In this document: in pieces, positions 6,611 to 13,908 of the stretch
How the letters are laid out: every line of letters starts with the position of its first letter
Position numbering within the stretch: the stretch's first letter is position 1
NCBI GenBank assembly: GCA_937877625.1
Contig: CALFJG010000076.1
Location: 1 to 27,840, forward strand
Direction: 5' to 3'
From: an uncultured Prevotellaceae bacterium
Lineage (GTDB): Bacteria; Bacteroidota; Bacteroidia; Bacteroidales; Bacteroidaceae
DNA: 27,840 nt
Program-made: the position numbers and the translations under genes
The notes under the pieces: generated by a model
What the model was told of the DNA's origin: nothing
The model's database searches: none
What the model saw: only the letters and a program-made list of their open reading frames with translations

Positions 6611-7534
6611 TTATAGGTGTATGGTGTAGCCTATGCTAACGGCGTGTAGGTTGCCCTCGTTGTCGTCGTCTGCTCCATTGTTATATATGTAAGCCACTCC
6701 GAAGGTGTGGCGTTTGTTGAGTGTGTATTCCACTCCCGCTGTCCAGCGACGCTTTTTTAGTGCGAAGCCATCGCGCAGGTTGTTTGATACCTCAAACGAG
6801 GCATAGGGCTCCAGTGGTATGCCTTTTACGTTGTAGGATACTTGCAAGCGCGAGCGCAGATAGAGGCGGTGTTTGCTTGCTTTGAGGCGTTCGGTGGTAG
6901 TCATGGCATAGTAGTCGCCATTAAAGGCCGTGGGCTCTTCGCTGAAGTATCGTGTTTGCCCGTCTGTGGTGACTGTCCAGAACGGTTCGTCTGTGAGTTC
7001 ATAGATTAAGGCCTCGTCTTCTGTGAGTTCGCAGGTGCGATAACGATTGCGTGTGATGTGTGTGGGCTGTAGGTGGGTGTATTGCAGCCGTTCGCGCAAT
7101 GAAAGGGTGAAGCGTCCGAGTTTGTAGCGTCCTGTGGCTTGGAAGAACACGCGGTTCTTGTCGCGGCGGAACGACGCGTTTTGGTTGTAGCCGTTTTGCT
7201 CCTCTGTGTAATATACATTGCCGTCGTCGTCTTCGTTCTCTACGCTGCTGTAGTTTATATTCGTCTCAGCGGGATAGCGGTCGCGCATATACACATAGCC
7301 TATGCCGAAGCGCAGAAACTTAAAGGGCTTGTAGGTAATGCCGAAGTCAAAACCTGCGCGATTGACGGTGGAGACGTTGTTTTCAAACCGACATTCTGTG
7401 CCGAGGCCGACGCTCCATTTTTTGTTGATGTCTTTTTGCGCGCCGAGCGATGTCCAGAGCCCGAAGTCATCGCTTTGTGCAAGGGCGGGCATGAGGCACA
7501 GCCCGAGGGCCAGGACTGAGAGTATCTTTTTCAT
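6611..7534 (-). CDS. DUF2490 domain outer-membrane protein
   Basis: A 307-residue protein predicted to form an outer-membrane beta-barrel. The start at 7534 gives a clean signal peptide (MKKILSVLALGLCLMPALAQ); the frame is open to 7615, but that extension is a Thr/Lys/Asn-rich stretch with no signal. The mature part begins DDFGLWTSLGAQKDINKKWSVGLG, the usual opening of DUF2490, followed by alternating amphipathic strands (FKFLRFGIGYVYMRDR, RLYLRSRLQVSYNV, RWTAGVEYTLNKRHTFGVAYIY) and ends GNLHAVSIGYTIHL with a terminal hydrophobic residue, as expected of barrels. An acidic loop (VENEDDDGN, about residue 100) is probably surface exposed. Its place between the inner-membrane DUF4956 protein and the T9SS-tail gene suggests an outer-membrane role in the same process. 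Confidence 0.82.
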   Translation of the reverse strand: MKKILSVLALGLCLMPALAQSDDFGLWTSLGAQKDINKKWSVGLGTECRFENNVSTVNRAGFDFGITYKPFKFLRFGIGYVYMRDRYPAETNINYSSVENEDDDGNVYYTEEQNGYNQNASFRRDKNRVFFQATGRYKLGRFTLSLRERLQYTHLQPTHITRNRYRTCELTEDEALIYELTDEPFWTVTTDGQTRYFSEEPTAFNGDYYAMTTTERLKASKHRLYLRSRLQVSYNVKGIPLEPYASFEVSNNLRDGFALKKRRWTAGVEYTLNKRHTFGVAYIYNNGADDDNEGNLHAVSIGYTIHL

Positions 7535-7632
7535 AAGTGGTTTTTTGTTGTCGTTGTTTGAGGCTGTTTTGTTTGTGCCCTTAGCGGTTGAAAGGTGTTT
7601 CTTTGTGGTTGTCACTTATCAGGCCGGGGCTT

Positions 7633-8352
7633 CTACTTCATCCGTATGTTTTGGTTTACAGAGTTTGGCCCACTTTCTACGCCCTTTGTCCGGTAGTGTA
7701 CGTTGATGAGGCAGCAGTCGAGCAGGAAGTCCACCGCGCCACACTCCACGGCAACGATTTCTACGCCGAGGCGTTTCTCCAGGTCGGCAATGAGTTCTTG
7801 CCGGCGTTCTGGCACGATAAGGTCTATGTTGTCGTACTTCACCATTTTGGCTGCCACGCGCGAGCGGTTGAGTAGCAACTCCATCAGTGCTGCCACCACG
7901 ATAAAGATAAGGTTAATAATCCCCACGAGTTCCCAGTCGCCTTTTGACGAGGTGCCGTTGGCCACGGAGAGGGCTACGAGGTAGAACATATACGTCATCT
8001 CGCGTATTGACACTTGCTCCGTGCGATAGCGTAGTATGCCGAACACGGCGAAGAGCCCCAGTGCCGCACCCATTTGCAACTTTGTGCCTTGTGCCATAAA
8101 GAGGAGTACGAAGATGGCTGTGGAGAGCATCACGTAGGTGAAGTAGTAAAGGCGGTTGCGTCCCTTGGGGTAGTATAGGAACTGCACAATGAACCATACG
8201 CTGAACGTGTTGACGAGCAGCAGGGGGACGAACTGAAAGAAGGTAACTAATTGCTCCCTGCGTCCGGCAGCGGTTTCGAGTGCTTCGCTTGCTAAGTCGG
8301 CTGCTGGTTTTGCAGCGTCGAGCAGGAATTGAAAGGCATCAAGTAAGAACAT
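7633..8352 (-). CDS. DUF4956 inner-membrane protein
   Basis: A 239-residue membrane protein. Hydrophobic segments lie at about 41-61, 68-89, 94-108, 119-134 and 142-161. The stretch GLFAVFGILRYRTEQVSIREMTY (about 99-121) is the DUF4956 signature. After the membrane part comes a cytoplasmic alpha/beta domain (about 170-225, YDNIDLIVPERRQELIADLEKRLGVEI). DUF4956 genes are repeatedly found next to VTC-domain genes in diverse bacteria, from my knowledge of gene neighbourhoods, and that is so here: the VTC gene ends 39 nt upstream. The protein may help VTC act at the membrane or pass its product across it, by analogy with the membrane subunits of the yeast VTC complex; this is inference. Confidence 0.87.
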   Translation of the reverse strand: MFLLDAFQFLLDAAKPAADLASEALETAAGRREQLVTFFQFVPLLLVNTFSVWFIVQFLYYPKGRNRLYYFTYVMLSTAIFVLLFMAQGTKLQMGAALGLFAVFGILRYRTEQVSIREMTYMFYLVALSVANGTSSKGDWELVGIINLIFIVVAALMELLLNRSRVAAKMVKYDNIDLIVPERRQELIADLEKRLGVEIVAVECGAVDFLLDCCLINVHYRTKGVESGPNSVNQNIRMK

Positions 8353-8391
8353 ATTGGTATTAGATTTTGTTATTTCGTTAAGGTATGTAGG

Positions 8392-9204
8392 TTATTGTGC
8401 AACGAGATATGCTCCGAGGTAGGAGTCGTGATGGTTGGTTTTCTTCGCGAGTTTGCGCAGCCGTTTGCGCAGCAGGTTTTTGCGCAGGTGTGGATTGGTC
8501 ACCGCGGTGCCGATGACGTATTTGCTAAACCCGCTGGGCTTGATGCGTAGTTGGCGCAACATAGCGAGCAGGGGTGAGAAGGTGCGCCCGTCGCGCTTTA
8601 GTTCTATGATTACGCAGTTACTCAGGTCGGCGTTGATGCCTGTTTCGTGGTTTTCTATGCGCAGCTGTAGGTCGATGGTCACGCGCTCGGTTTTCTGGTA
8701 GTTTACCAGTGTGATGCGTGTAAAGAAATTGGACAGTGCGGGAATGAGTTGGTCGAAACGTAGTCCGAGCTGTTCCATTAGGAAGTCGCTGCCGTAGAGC
8801 GAGTCTTCTTGAATGGTTTTTTCCACTGGTACGCTGACACGTTTTTTTCGTGTTTTGCCGTGGTTGTCTTTGCGTTTCACTTCCAGGAACGCGATGCCAC
8901 TATCGACGTATCGGCGTGTGCGTACTTTTATCCTGGGTTTGCGTTTCTGTGCGTGGATAAGGTAGAAGTGGTGGTCGCTGGGGAAGTCCCAGTATAGGGT
9001 GTTGTAGTGTGCCAGCCGGGTGTTGTTTATCTCTTGTACGTAGTAGCCTGCCTTGGCTTTGTCGAGGAGTAGCACGAGTGTGGCTATGTCGGTGACATAC
9101 TTGGAATCGGTGCGTTTCATCAGTTTCACGCTTGACATTTCTTCGAGCGTGATGGGGCGCATTTGTCCCAGTATTTTTTCTATTTGCGCTTGGAATGTTT
9201 CCAT
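8392..9204 (-). CDS. VTC domain (polyphosphate polymerase-like) protein
   Basis: A 270-residue cytoplasmic enzyme of the VTC/triphosphate-tunnel superfamily (PF09359). In yeast, VTC4 makes polyphosphate from ATP inside a tunnel lined with basic and acidic residues. Matching elements here are RTDSKY (31-36), a basic strand RIKVRTRR (91-98), FLEVKRK (107-112), VTID (175-178), IIELK (199-203) and SGFSKY (224-229); together they supply the expected Lys/Arg phosphate ligands and Glu/Asp metal ligands, so it looks catalytically intact. The C-terminus is strongly basic (about 238-256, LRKNLLRKRLRKLAKK). There is no SPX domain. I start at the ATG at 9204; a TTG at 9225 is possible. First gene of the five-gene run, with a TAnnTTTG box 29 nt upstream. 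It could alternatively act on a different triphosphate substrate. Confidence 0.85.
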   Translation of the reverse strand: METFQAQIEKILGQMRPITLEEMSSVKLMKRTDSKYVTDIATLVLLLDKAKAGYYVQEINNTRLAHYNTLYWDFPSDHHFYLIHAQKRKPRIKVRTRRYVDSGIAFLEVKRKDNHGKTRKKRVSVPVEKTIQEDSLYGSDFLMEQLGLRFDQLIPALSNFFTRITLVNYQKTERVTIDLQLRIENHETGINADLSNCVIIELKRDGRTFSPLLAMLRQLRIKPSGFSKYVIGTAVTNPHLRKNLLRKRLRKLAKKTNHHDSYLGAYLVAQ

Positions 9205-9232
9205 AATCCGTTTGCTGGCGTACAATCACGGG

Positions 9233-9240
9233 CAAAAATA
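9233..9240 (-). promoter_or_regulatory. -7 box ahead of the VTC-DUF4956 run
   Basis: The minus strand reads TATTTTTG, matching TAnnTTTG, 29 nt before the VTC ATG. No -33 TTTG is evident at 19-21 nt. The 9241-9362 gap also holds the small palindrome GACAAAAAGTTTGTC (9293-9307) and a GTGC/GCAC stem near 9322-9337 that may end the esterase transcript. Confidence 0.5.
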
Positions 9241-9362
9241 GGTGAAAAATGGTTTTTGGCTATCTTTATGCCAAGCATTTTATTATCTTGTAGGACAAAA
9301 AGTTTGTCAAAAAAGGAGTTATGGTGCTTTTTGATGCACAAAAGTTTGTTGCCGTGGCGTTT

Positions 9363-10364
9363 TCACTCGTTCGCGTCTTGCTCGTGGAGCCATGTTTCTG
9401 AGACGAAGGGGAGGCATAGGTATAGTCCGCTGTGCCAGTATTTCCAGGAGTGTTGTCCGGGGCGGTATTTCACCGTCAGCGGTATGTTGGCCTGCTGCAT
9501 AGCGTTGACAAAGGCTTTGTTGGTGGCGAGCAGGAAGTCGTGGTCTCCGCAGTCCACGTACCACCTTACGTTGCGCAGTTGTTGGCGTACGTCGTCGCTG
9601 GCTTGTTCTACGAAGCGGCTGGTGCATAGTCGTTCCACGCTGGCAGTGAAGAGGCCCACTTTGCTCTGAGGTCCTGCCTGCTGCCCGGGCAGTCGCGCCT
9701 TGTCCATCAGAGCCGACATGGCGTAGCACGCGCTAAAGAGATGGGGGTAGCGTTGTGCGTAACTCGTGGCGGCTCCTCCGCCCATAGATAGTCCTGCTAC
9801 GGCGCGGTGGGCACGGTCGCCGATGATGCGGTAGCGGTGTTCTATCAGGGGTACGAATTCTTTGAAGAAGAAATCCTCATACGCCCAGCCGGGCATATTA
9901 AAGTAGCCGTTCCAGTCCTTATTTGCCTCCCCGCCGGCCAGGGGTGTGACAATCACCATCGGGGCGGCCCGGCCGTTGGCTATGAGTTCGTCGGCCACTT
10001 GTTTGAGCTTGGCGCGCACCACCCAGCATCGGTTGTCGTCGAGCATGCCGTGGAGCAGGTAGAGCACGGGGTAGTGGCGCGTGGTGTCGGCTTGGTAGCC
10101 TGCCGGCAGGTATATGGTGTATTCGCGGTCGGCGTTGAGTATGTCGCTGTGAAGGTTGACATATTCCACTCGGCTTGTGTCTGCCGCTGTTGTATATGTG
10201 GCGGTGGATGATTGGTGGGTGTCGTGGTCGGTGGCTTCTGCGCCGTAGAGGGCGGCGTAGTCGTCGGCATCGGCGGACGCTGCTGACGTGCCGGTGCGGC
10301 TTTCCGCTTGACACGAAATGATGGCCATTAAGCAGCACACAAAGGTGCTAAAGAGGTTCTTCAT
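9363..10364 (-). CDS. Esterase D/feruloyl esterase-like lipoprotein
   Basis: A 333-residue alpha/beta-hydrolase of the esterase D family (PF00756), which includes feruloyl and acetyl-xylan esterases. Catalytic elements: YPVLYLLHGMLDD (98-110, oxyanion region), nucleophile G-L-S193-M-G-G, acid in VDCGDHD (270-276) and histidine in GQHSW (His305). The N-terminus MKNLFSTFVCCLMAIISC fits a lipobox with Cys18, followed by a Ser/Ala/Asp-rich linker to about residue 65, so it is probably tethered to the outer membrane. Its ATG overlaps the stop of the upstream lipoprotein gene by 4 nt (ATGA). The substrate is not readable from sequence; a carbohydrate ester is most likely given the family. Confidence 0.87.
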   Translation of the reverse strand: MKNLFSTFVCCLMAIISCQAESRTGTSAASADADDYAALYGAEATDHDTHQSSTATYTTAADTSRVEYVNLHSDILNADREYTIYLPAGYQADTTRHYPVLYLLHGMLDDNRCWVVRAKLKQVADELIANGRAAPMVIVTPLAGGEANKDWNGYFNMPGWAYEDFFFKEFVPLIEHRYRIIGDRAHRAVAGLSMGGGAATSYAQRYPHLFSACYAMSALMDKARLPGQQAGPQSKVGLFTASVERLCTSRFVEQASDDVRQQLRNVRWYVDCGDHDFLLATNKAFVNAMQQANIPLTVKYRPGQHSWKYWHSGLYLCLPFVSETWLHEQDANE

Positions 10365-10831
10365 AAGTGTACTTTGAAATTATATCCGCCGCCGCCTTGC
10401 AGTTGGGCGCGCCCGTCATAGTTGCCTTGTCCGTCGCCGGTGGCCTTAAATGTCCAGGTGCTCTTCTCGCCTACGGTAATCAGGTCTATGCGTCGGGGCG
10501 TGAGTGTGCCGGATACGTTCCAGACGACGTTTACTTTGTAGTTGGTGAAAGTGCCATAGTATTCCGTGCCGTAGTCCTTGTTGAGGTCGAAGCGTATATT
10601 GTCAACGTTGAGTACACCCTTAAGGCTCACATAGTCGTCAAGCACAATCTCGGCTTCTTTTTGCGGCTCGGCAGCAACGGGTGTTGTCTGCTGCGACGGG
10701 GGTGTGGCTTGTTGCGGGATTATTACCTGATAAATGGTCTCAGGCTTGTTGTCTGCGCCTTGTTCTGTGCTTCCTCCACACGCTGTGACGCACAGTGTAG
10801 AAACTAAAAGGTAAAGTATGTTTTTTTTCAT
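10361..10831 (-). CDS. Small lipoprotein, function unknown
   Basis: A 156-residue predicted lipoprotein. The signal MKKNILYLLVSTLCVTACGG carries a lipobox with Cys18. It is followed by a flexible Gln/Pro/Thr linker (about 25-60) and a compact beta-rich domain (about 62-156) with alternating strands, for example YYGTFTNYKVNVVWNVSGTL and KSTWTFKATGDGQGNYDG, ending in a Gly-rich strand. I do not recognise a family. It starts 6 nt after the upstream lipoprotein gene and overlaps the esterase start by 4 nt, so all three are surely one transcript. A carrier or partner for the esterase is conceivable but not shown. Confidence 0.75.
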   Translation of the reverse strand: MKKNILYLLVSTLCVTACGGSTEQGADNKPETIYQVIIPQQATPPSQQTTPVAAEPQKEAEIVLDDYVSLKGVLNVDNIRFDLNKDYGTEYYGTFTNYKVNVVWNVSGTLTPRRIDLITVGEKSTWTFKATGDGQGNYDGRAQLQGGGGYNFKVHL

Positions 10832-10837
10832 TGGTAC

Positions 10838-11659
10838 TTAAATTTTTAGTTTACTAAACTCGTCGGGTGTGATGAGTATTCCTACGGTGCGCCGCCGCTG
10901 CGTGGTGTCGTTTTTGCTTGGGTTTGTGCGAAATCGTAGTATAAGGCCGAGGCATGCTGGCTTGCACCGTTCCCGACATTCCGACAGGCCGGGCAGCAGC
11001 CCGGCAAGTTCGGCTTTCACTGCCTCGGGCGAGTGTTGTGCTTTGTCTATTGACAGCCCGAGGCCGTTGAGTTCCATTTCGTATGCCACGTATCCGCCTT
11101 CGATAAGGATGTCTTTTAGCACTATTCCCGTGCGCAGGGTGCGTGGTAGGTTTTTGCGTGTCCGCGCCAGGGTTTGTTGTAGCGTGTCGGTGGCAGCGAG
11201 GCGAATTTTCCTGTCGGGGTTGGGAATGGCTCGCCCTTGTTTGTCAACGAGTTGTACGAGCCGTGTGCTGCTGATGGCTGTGCGTAGTGTGTGGCCGCTC
11301 TTTGTGCCGACGAAGACGAGCTGCAACGGTTTCTTCTCGGCCACCATAGCGGCTAAGAGCCTGCGCGGTCTGTTTTGCTCTGCGGTGAGCATACGCACCA
11401 GCAGCCTTTCGGCTATTTTGTGGGAGAGAAACGTGGAGTCGAGGCTCACGGAGTCTTCGTCCACGGTCATCGTGAACACCACAGCGGAGTCGTTGGGTGC
11501 TATGTCGGTGATGCGTCCTTCGCGTCCCAGTTCTATGGGGCAATGTGCTTCGGAGTTTTTCACCTCGTCTTCTACTTTCGGCGTGCTGCAGCCCACCAGG
11601 GCGAGCAATGATAGGAGTAGCACCCGCGCGCGGGAGTGTTTATATAAAGCAAGGCTCAT
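10838..11659 (-). CDS. Lipoprotein, function unknown
   Basis: A 273-residue predicted lipoprotein. The ATG at 11659 gives a basic start, a hydrophobic core (RVLLLSLLALVGC) and lipobox Cys24; the frame is open to 11815, but that part overlaps the promoter and repeat R2. After the Cys comes TPKVEDEVK, an acidic patch of the kind that acts as an export signal for surface lipoproteins in Bacteroidota. The body is mixed alpha/beta with no motif I recognise: ITDIAPNDSAVVFTMTVDED, a Lys/Arg-rich middle, and a cysteine-containing CRERCKPAC segment near 232-240. First gene of a three-gene operon with a small lipoprotein and an esterase. A TAnnTTTG box lies 24 nt upstream of the chosen start. Confidence 0.72.
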   Translation of the reverse strand: MSLALYKHSRARVLLLSLLALVGCSTPKVEDEVKNSEAHCPIELGREGRITDIAPNDSAVVFTMTVDEDSVSLDSTFLSHKIAERLLVRMLTAEQNRPRRLLAAMVAEKKPLQLVFVGTKSGHTLRTAISSTRLVQLVDKQGRAIPNPDRKIRLAATDTLQQTLARTRKNLPRTLRTGIVLKDILIEGGYVAYEMELNGLGLSIDKAQHSPEAVKAELAGLLPGLSECRERCKPACLGLILRFRTNPSKNDTTQRRRTVGILITPDEFSKLKI

Positions 11660-11682
11660 TTTGTTCAGATTGTTTGCGGCTG

Positions 11683-11690
11683 CAAAGTTA
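11683..11690 (-). promoter_or_regulatory. -7 box ahead of the lipoprotein-esterase operon
   Basis: The minus strand reads TAACTTTG, followed by CAGCCGCAAACAAT. The topA promoter has the same TTTGCAGCCGCAAA context, supporting both as real start regions. No clear -33 element is seen. Confidence 0.55.
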
Positions 11691-11751
11691 ATGTTTTGCC
11701 TGCGGCAGTGGGGTGGGGCGTACGGTTTTTTTCTGCTTGCAGCGAAAATAG

Positions 11752-11836
11752 CTAACTTTTGCGTTAGGAGTGAAGGGCAATGCGAGGCTTGCTTCGTTAT
11801 CGCCTTGGCGAGCAAACGTCTGCCTGTTGAAGACGA
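11752..11836. repeat. Structured repeat R2, copy 1
   Basis: About 85 bp that align by eye, at roughly three identities in four, with 27711-27790. Shared blocks are AACTTTT-CGTTA, GCGA-GCTTGCTTC, GCCTTGGCGAG and TTGAA-ACG. Outer arms ACTTTTGC and GCAAACGT pair, and a small inner hairpin GAGGC-TT-GCTTC forms. It sits directly after the ribD stop and may act as its terminator or be a dispersed element. Confidence 0.65.
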
Positions 11837-11837
11837 A

Positions 11838-12830
11838 CTATATGTTTTCCCAACGGTTGAACGTCACGCCCCATATTTTTTGTTGTTTATGAGGCTCGCC
11901 CGGCATTTGTGGGGCGTGTATGCCGTTGCCCAGTGTGGCGGTGCCGCACTCCTCCCAGGCCTCGTCCCATAGTCTCTGGTCGATAAACGATTGCAAGGTC
12001 TTGCTGCCGCCTTCCACCAGGAGTGACTGAACGTTGCGCTCGTAAAGGTCGGCGAGCATTTCGGCCGGGGTGGTGTGGGCGATGGTGCCGGGGGGGAGCG
12101 TTGTGGTGTCCACTTTTCCTAAGATGCAGCGTAGCGGGGGCGTGCCAAACCAATGGCGTAGGTCGAGGCGTGGCTTGTCGAGCTCCCACGTGCGATGTCC
12201 GACGAGGATAGCATCGTGGCGGCTTCGTTGTTGGTGGACGTGCATTTGTGTGGCATCGGTGGAGAGGCGTGCTGCGTGGCCTGCGGTGCGTTGCCGGTCG
12301 ATATATCCGTCGGCGGAGCGTGCCCATTTCAGGGTGATGTAGGGTCGGTGCTTGCTGTGGAACGTGAAGAAGCGGCGGTTGATGCGACGGCAGTCGTTTT
12401 CCAACACCCCCACTCGCACGTCCGTGCCTGCGGCTCGTAGCTGGGCGATGCCGCGTCCGCTCACCTCGGCAAACGGGTCGATGCACCCCACCACGCAACG
12501 CGGGATGCCCGTACGTATAATGAGTTCGGTGCACGGTGGTGTGCGCCCGTAGTGTGCACACGGCTCAAGGGTGACGTAGATAGTGCTTTCGGCGAGGAGC
12601 GGTCGGTCTTCGTGGCGCACCGATGCCACGGCGTTTACCTCGGCGTGTCCCTCGCCCGGACGGATGTGGTAGCCCTCGCCGATTATCCGCCCCTGTGCCA
12701 CAATCACAGCCCCTACCATAGGGTTGGGGTGCGACGTCAGGACACCCATAGCGGATAGTTGTAGGGCGCGGCGCATATATTTCTCGTCGTGCTGGGAGGC
12801 ACTCGCGGCGAAATGTGTATCTTTGCTCAT
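11838..12830 (-). CDS. ribD: Bifunctional riboflavin biosynthesis deaminase/reductase RibD
   Basis: A 330-residue RibD. The enzyme deaminates diaminohydroxyphosphoribosylaminopyrimidine and then reduces the ribosyl side chain, two early steps of riboflavin synthesis. The N-terminal deaminase domain (about 15-150) has the zinc and catalytic motif GHAEVNA (His62, Glu64) and PCAHYGRTPPC (Cys91, Cys100). The reductase domain (about 162-330) begins RPYITLKWARSADGYI and has LVEGGSKTLQSFI, a typical dinucleotide-binding stretch. It is slightly shorter than the usual 350-370 residues. The ATG at 12830 precedes the first conserved helix; the open frame continues to 13148 but runs through prmC on the other strand. 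It is divergent from prmC with a 32-nt gap, so the promoters must overlap. Confidence 0.95.
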   Translation of the reverse strand: MSKDTHFAASASQHDEKYMRRALQLSAMGVLTSHPNPMVGAVIVAQGRIIGEGYHIRPGEGHAEVNAVASVRHEDRPLLAESTIYVTLEPCAHYGRTPPCTELIIRTGIPRCVVGCIDPFAEVSGRGIAQLRAAGTDVRVGVLENDCRRINRRFFTFHSKHRPYITLKWARSADGYIDRQRTAGHAARLSTDATQMHVHQQRSRHDAILVGHRTWELDKPRLDLRHWFGTPPLRCILGKVDTTTLPPGTIAHTTPAEMLADLYERNVQSLLVEGGSKTLQSFIDQRLWDEAWEECGTATLGNGIHAPQMPGEPHKQQKIWGVTFNRWENI

Positions 12831-12862
12831 CGTTAGCCAATATCTTTTGTTAATAACCGCCG

Positions 12863-13690
12863 ATGGAAAATCCGTATAGGCTTTATCAGCAGTTGCTTTC
12901 CACACTCTCGCCTCGCTACGATGCGGGGGAGGCGCGCGCTGTGGCTCTATGGGTACTCTCGGCGGCGTTTGGGTGGCAACCGACGGAGGTTTACATCGGC
13001 AAAGATAGAGAATTTTCGGCAGACGACGCTGCTCGTTTCCGCCAAATCTGTTCGCGCCTCGCCGAGGGCGAGCCGGTGCAATACGTGCTGGGCTTCGCCG
13101 AGTTCCTCGGATTGCGTTACGCCGTGCGCCCAGGCGTGTTGATACCACGTCCCGAAACGGAGGACCTTGTCGGCTGGGTGGCGGACGACTTGCAAGCCTT
13201 TCCCGCGCCGCGCATTGTGGATTGCGGCACGGGCAGCGGCTGTATCGCTATCTCGCTGGCACGGATGGTACCCGCGGCACGCGTGGAAGGCTGGGACACG
13301 TCCGACGAGGCATTGACCGTAGCCCGCGAAAATGCCCTGCGGCTCGCCGCTGACGTTCGTTTCCTACACTGCGATATGGCAACATTGGCCGAGCAGAGCA
13401 GCCGCTTTGATGTCTGTGTGAGCAACCCGCCTTATGTGTTGCAGAGCGAGCGCACGTCTATGGCTTCGTGGGTGAAGGACTATGAGCCTGCGGCGGCGTT
13501 GTTTGTGGCCGATGCCGATCCGCTCGTCCACTACCGACATCTGGCTGATAGCGGCCTGCCGCTCTACGTTGAAATCAATGCCTCGCAGACCGAGGCCCTC
13601 TGCCGGCTCCTCGCCGACGCTGGCTATCGCGACACTACCGTGCGCCGCGACCGTTTTGGACGCAACAGAATGATTCGCGCACGAAGATAA
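12863..13690 (+). CDS. prmC: Peptide chain release factor N5-glutamine methyltransferase PrmC
   Basis: A 275-residue S-adenosylmethionine-dependent enzyme that methylates the glutamine of the GGQ motif in release factors RF1 and RF2, improving termination. The N-terminal helical domain includes LAEGEPVQYVLGFAEFLGL (67-85), the substrate-recognition region. IPRPETE (94-100) leads into the Rossmann fold with VDCGTGSGCIAISLA (119-133) for SAM, and the active-site motif is SNPPY (187-191). Length is normal. The start ATG is followed by the conserved N-terminal helix. Transcribed alone; it converges on uvrB, with a dense terminator region between. Confidence 0.95.
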   Translation: MENPYRLYQQLLSTLSPRYDAGEARAVALWVLSAAFGWQPTEVYIGKDREFSADDAARFRQICSRLAEGEPVQYVLGFAEFLGLRYAVRPGVLIPRPETEDLVGWVADDLQAFPAPRIVDCGTGSGCIAISLARMVPAARVEGWDTSDEALTVARENALRLAADVRFLHCDMATLAEQSSRFDVCVSNPPYVLQSERTSMASWVKDYEPAAALFVADADPLVHYRHLADSGLPLYVEINASQTEALCRLLADAGYRDTTVRRDRFGRNRMIRARR

Positions 13691-13772
13691 AAACGACGAG
13701 ATGCCTCCTGTTTTTTTCAAGGTGCGACAAAAAAACGACGAGATGCCTCCTGTTTTTTTCAAGGTGCGTCAA
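13689..13772. repeat. Two-copy 42-bp tandem repeat
   Basis: The unit starting AAAAACGACGAGATGCCTCC occurs at 13689-13730 and 13731-13772 with one mismatch (GAC versus GTC near the end). Each unit includes a T7 run. It begins at the prmC stop codon. A minus-strand reading of it gives a duplicated KKTGGISSF peptide, but that frame is a shadow over prmC. Confidence 0.9.
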
Positions 13773-13777
13773 ATAAT

Positions 13778-13819
13778 AAAAACTGTGGCTATATTTGTAA
13801 AAATAAAGCCACAGTTTTT
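13778..13819. terminator. Bidirectional terminator hairpin 1 (prmC/uvrB)
   Basis: A perfect 13-bp stem AAAAACTGTGGCT / AGCCACAGTTTTT. After one mismatch the inner part continues as TATTT/AAATA around a GTAA loop, a GNRA-type tetraloop. T-runs on both strands make it a likely terminator for both convergent genes. Confidence 0.85.
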
Positions 13820-13828
13820 ATCAATATA

Positions 13829-13852
13829 GCCTATGTTTGTGAAAATATAGGC
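13829..13852. other. Hairpin 2 of the convergent-gene spacer
   Basis: GCCTAT pairs with ATAGGC, extended by a G-T wobble and three T-A pairs, around a GTGA loop (GNRA type). The inner 14 nt match hairpin 1 in 12 positions while the outer stem sequence differs but still pairs. It has no T-run, so it need not be a terminator. Confidence 0.7.
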
Positions 13853-13867
13853 ACACTTTGAATTATT

Positions 13868-13908
13868 AGTCCGACCTTGTAACAAATTACTCGGACTTTG
13901 TTTTTTTT
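13868..13908 (+). terminator. Terminator hairpin 3 (prmC side)
   Basis: AGTCCGA (13868-13874) pairs with TCGGACT (13891-13897), with a small inner TTG/CAA stem, followed by TTGTTTTTTTT. This is a standard rho-independent form on the plus strand and abuts the uvrB stop codon. Confidence 0.8.

Noticed and set aside
12831..13148. Extended RibD start
   Set aside because: The added 106 codons are antisense to prmC, Arg/Pro-rich and unlike RibD; the deaminase domain starts just after the ATG at 12830.
13364..13762. Minus-strand frame with a duplicated KKTGGISSF peptide
   Set aside because: The repetition comes from the 42-bp tandem duplication, and the rest is antisense to prmC, which is a clear gene.
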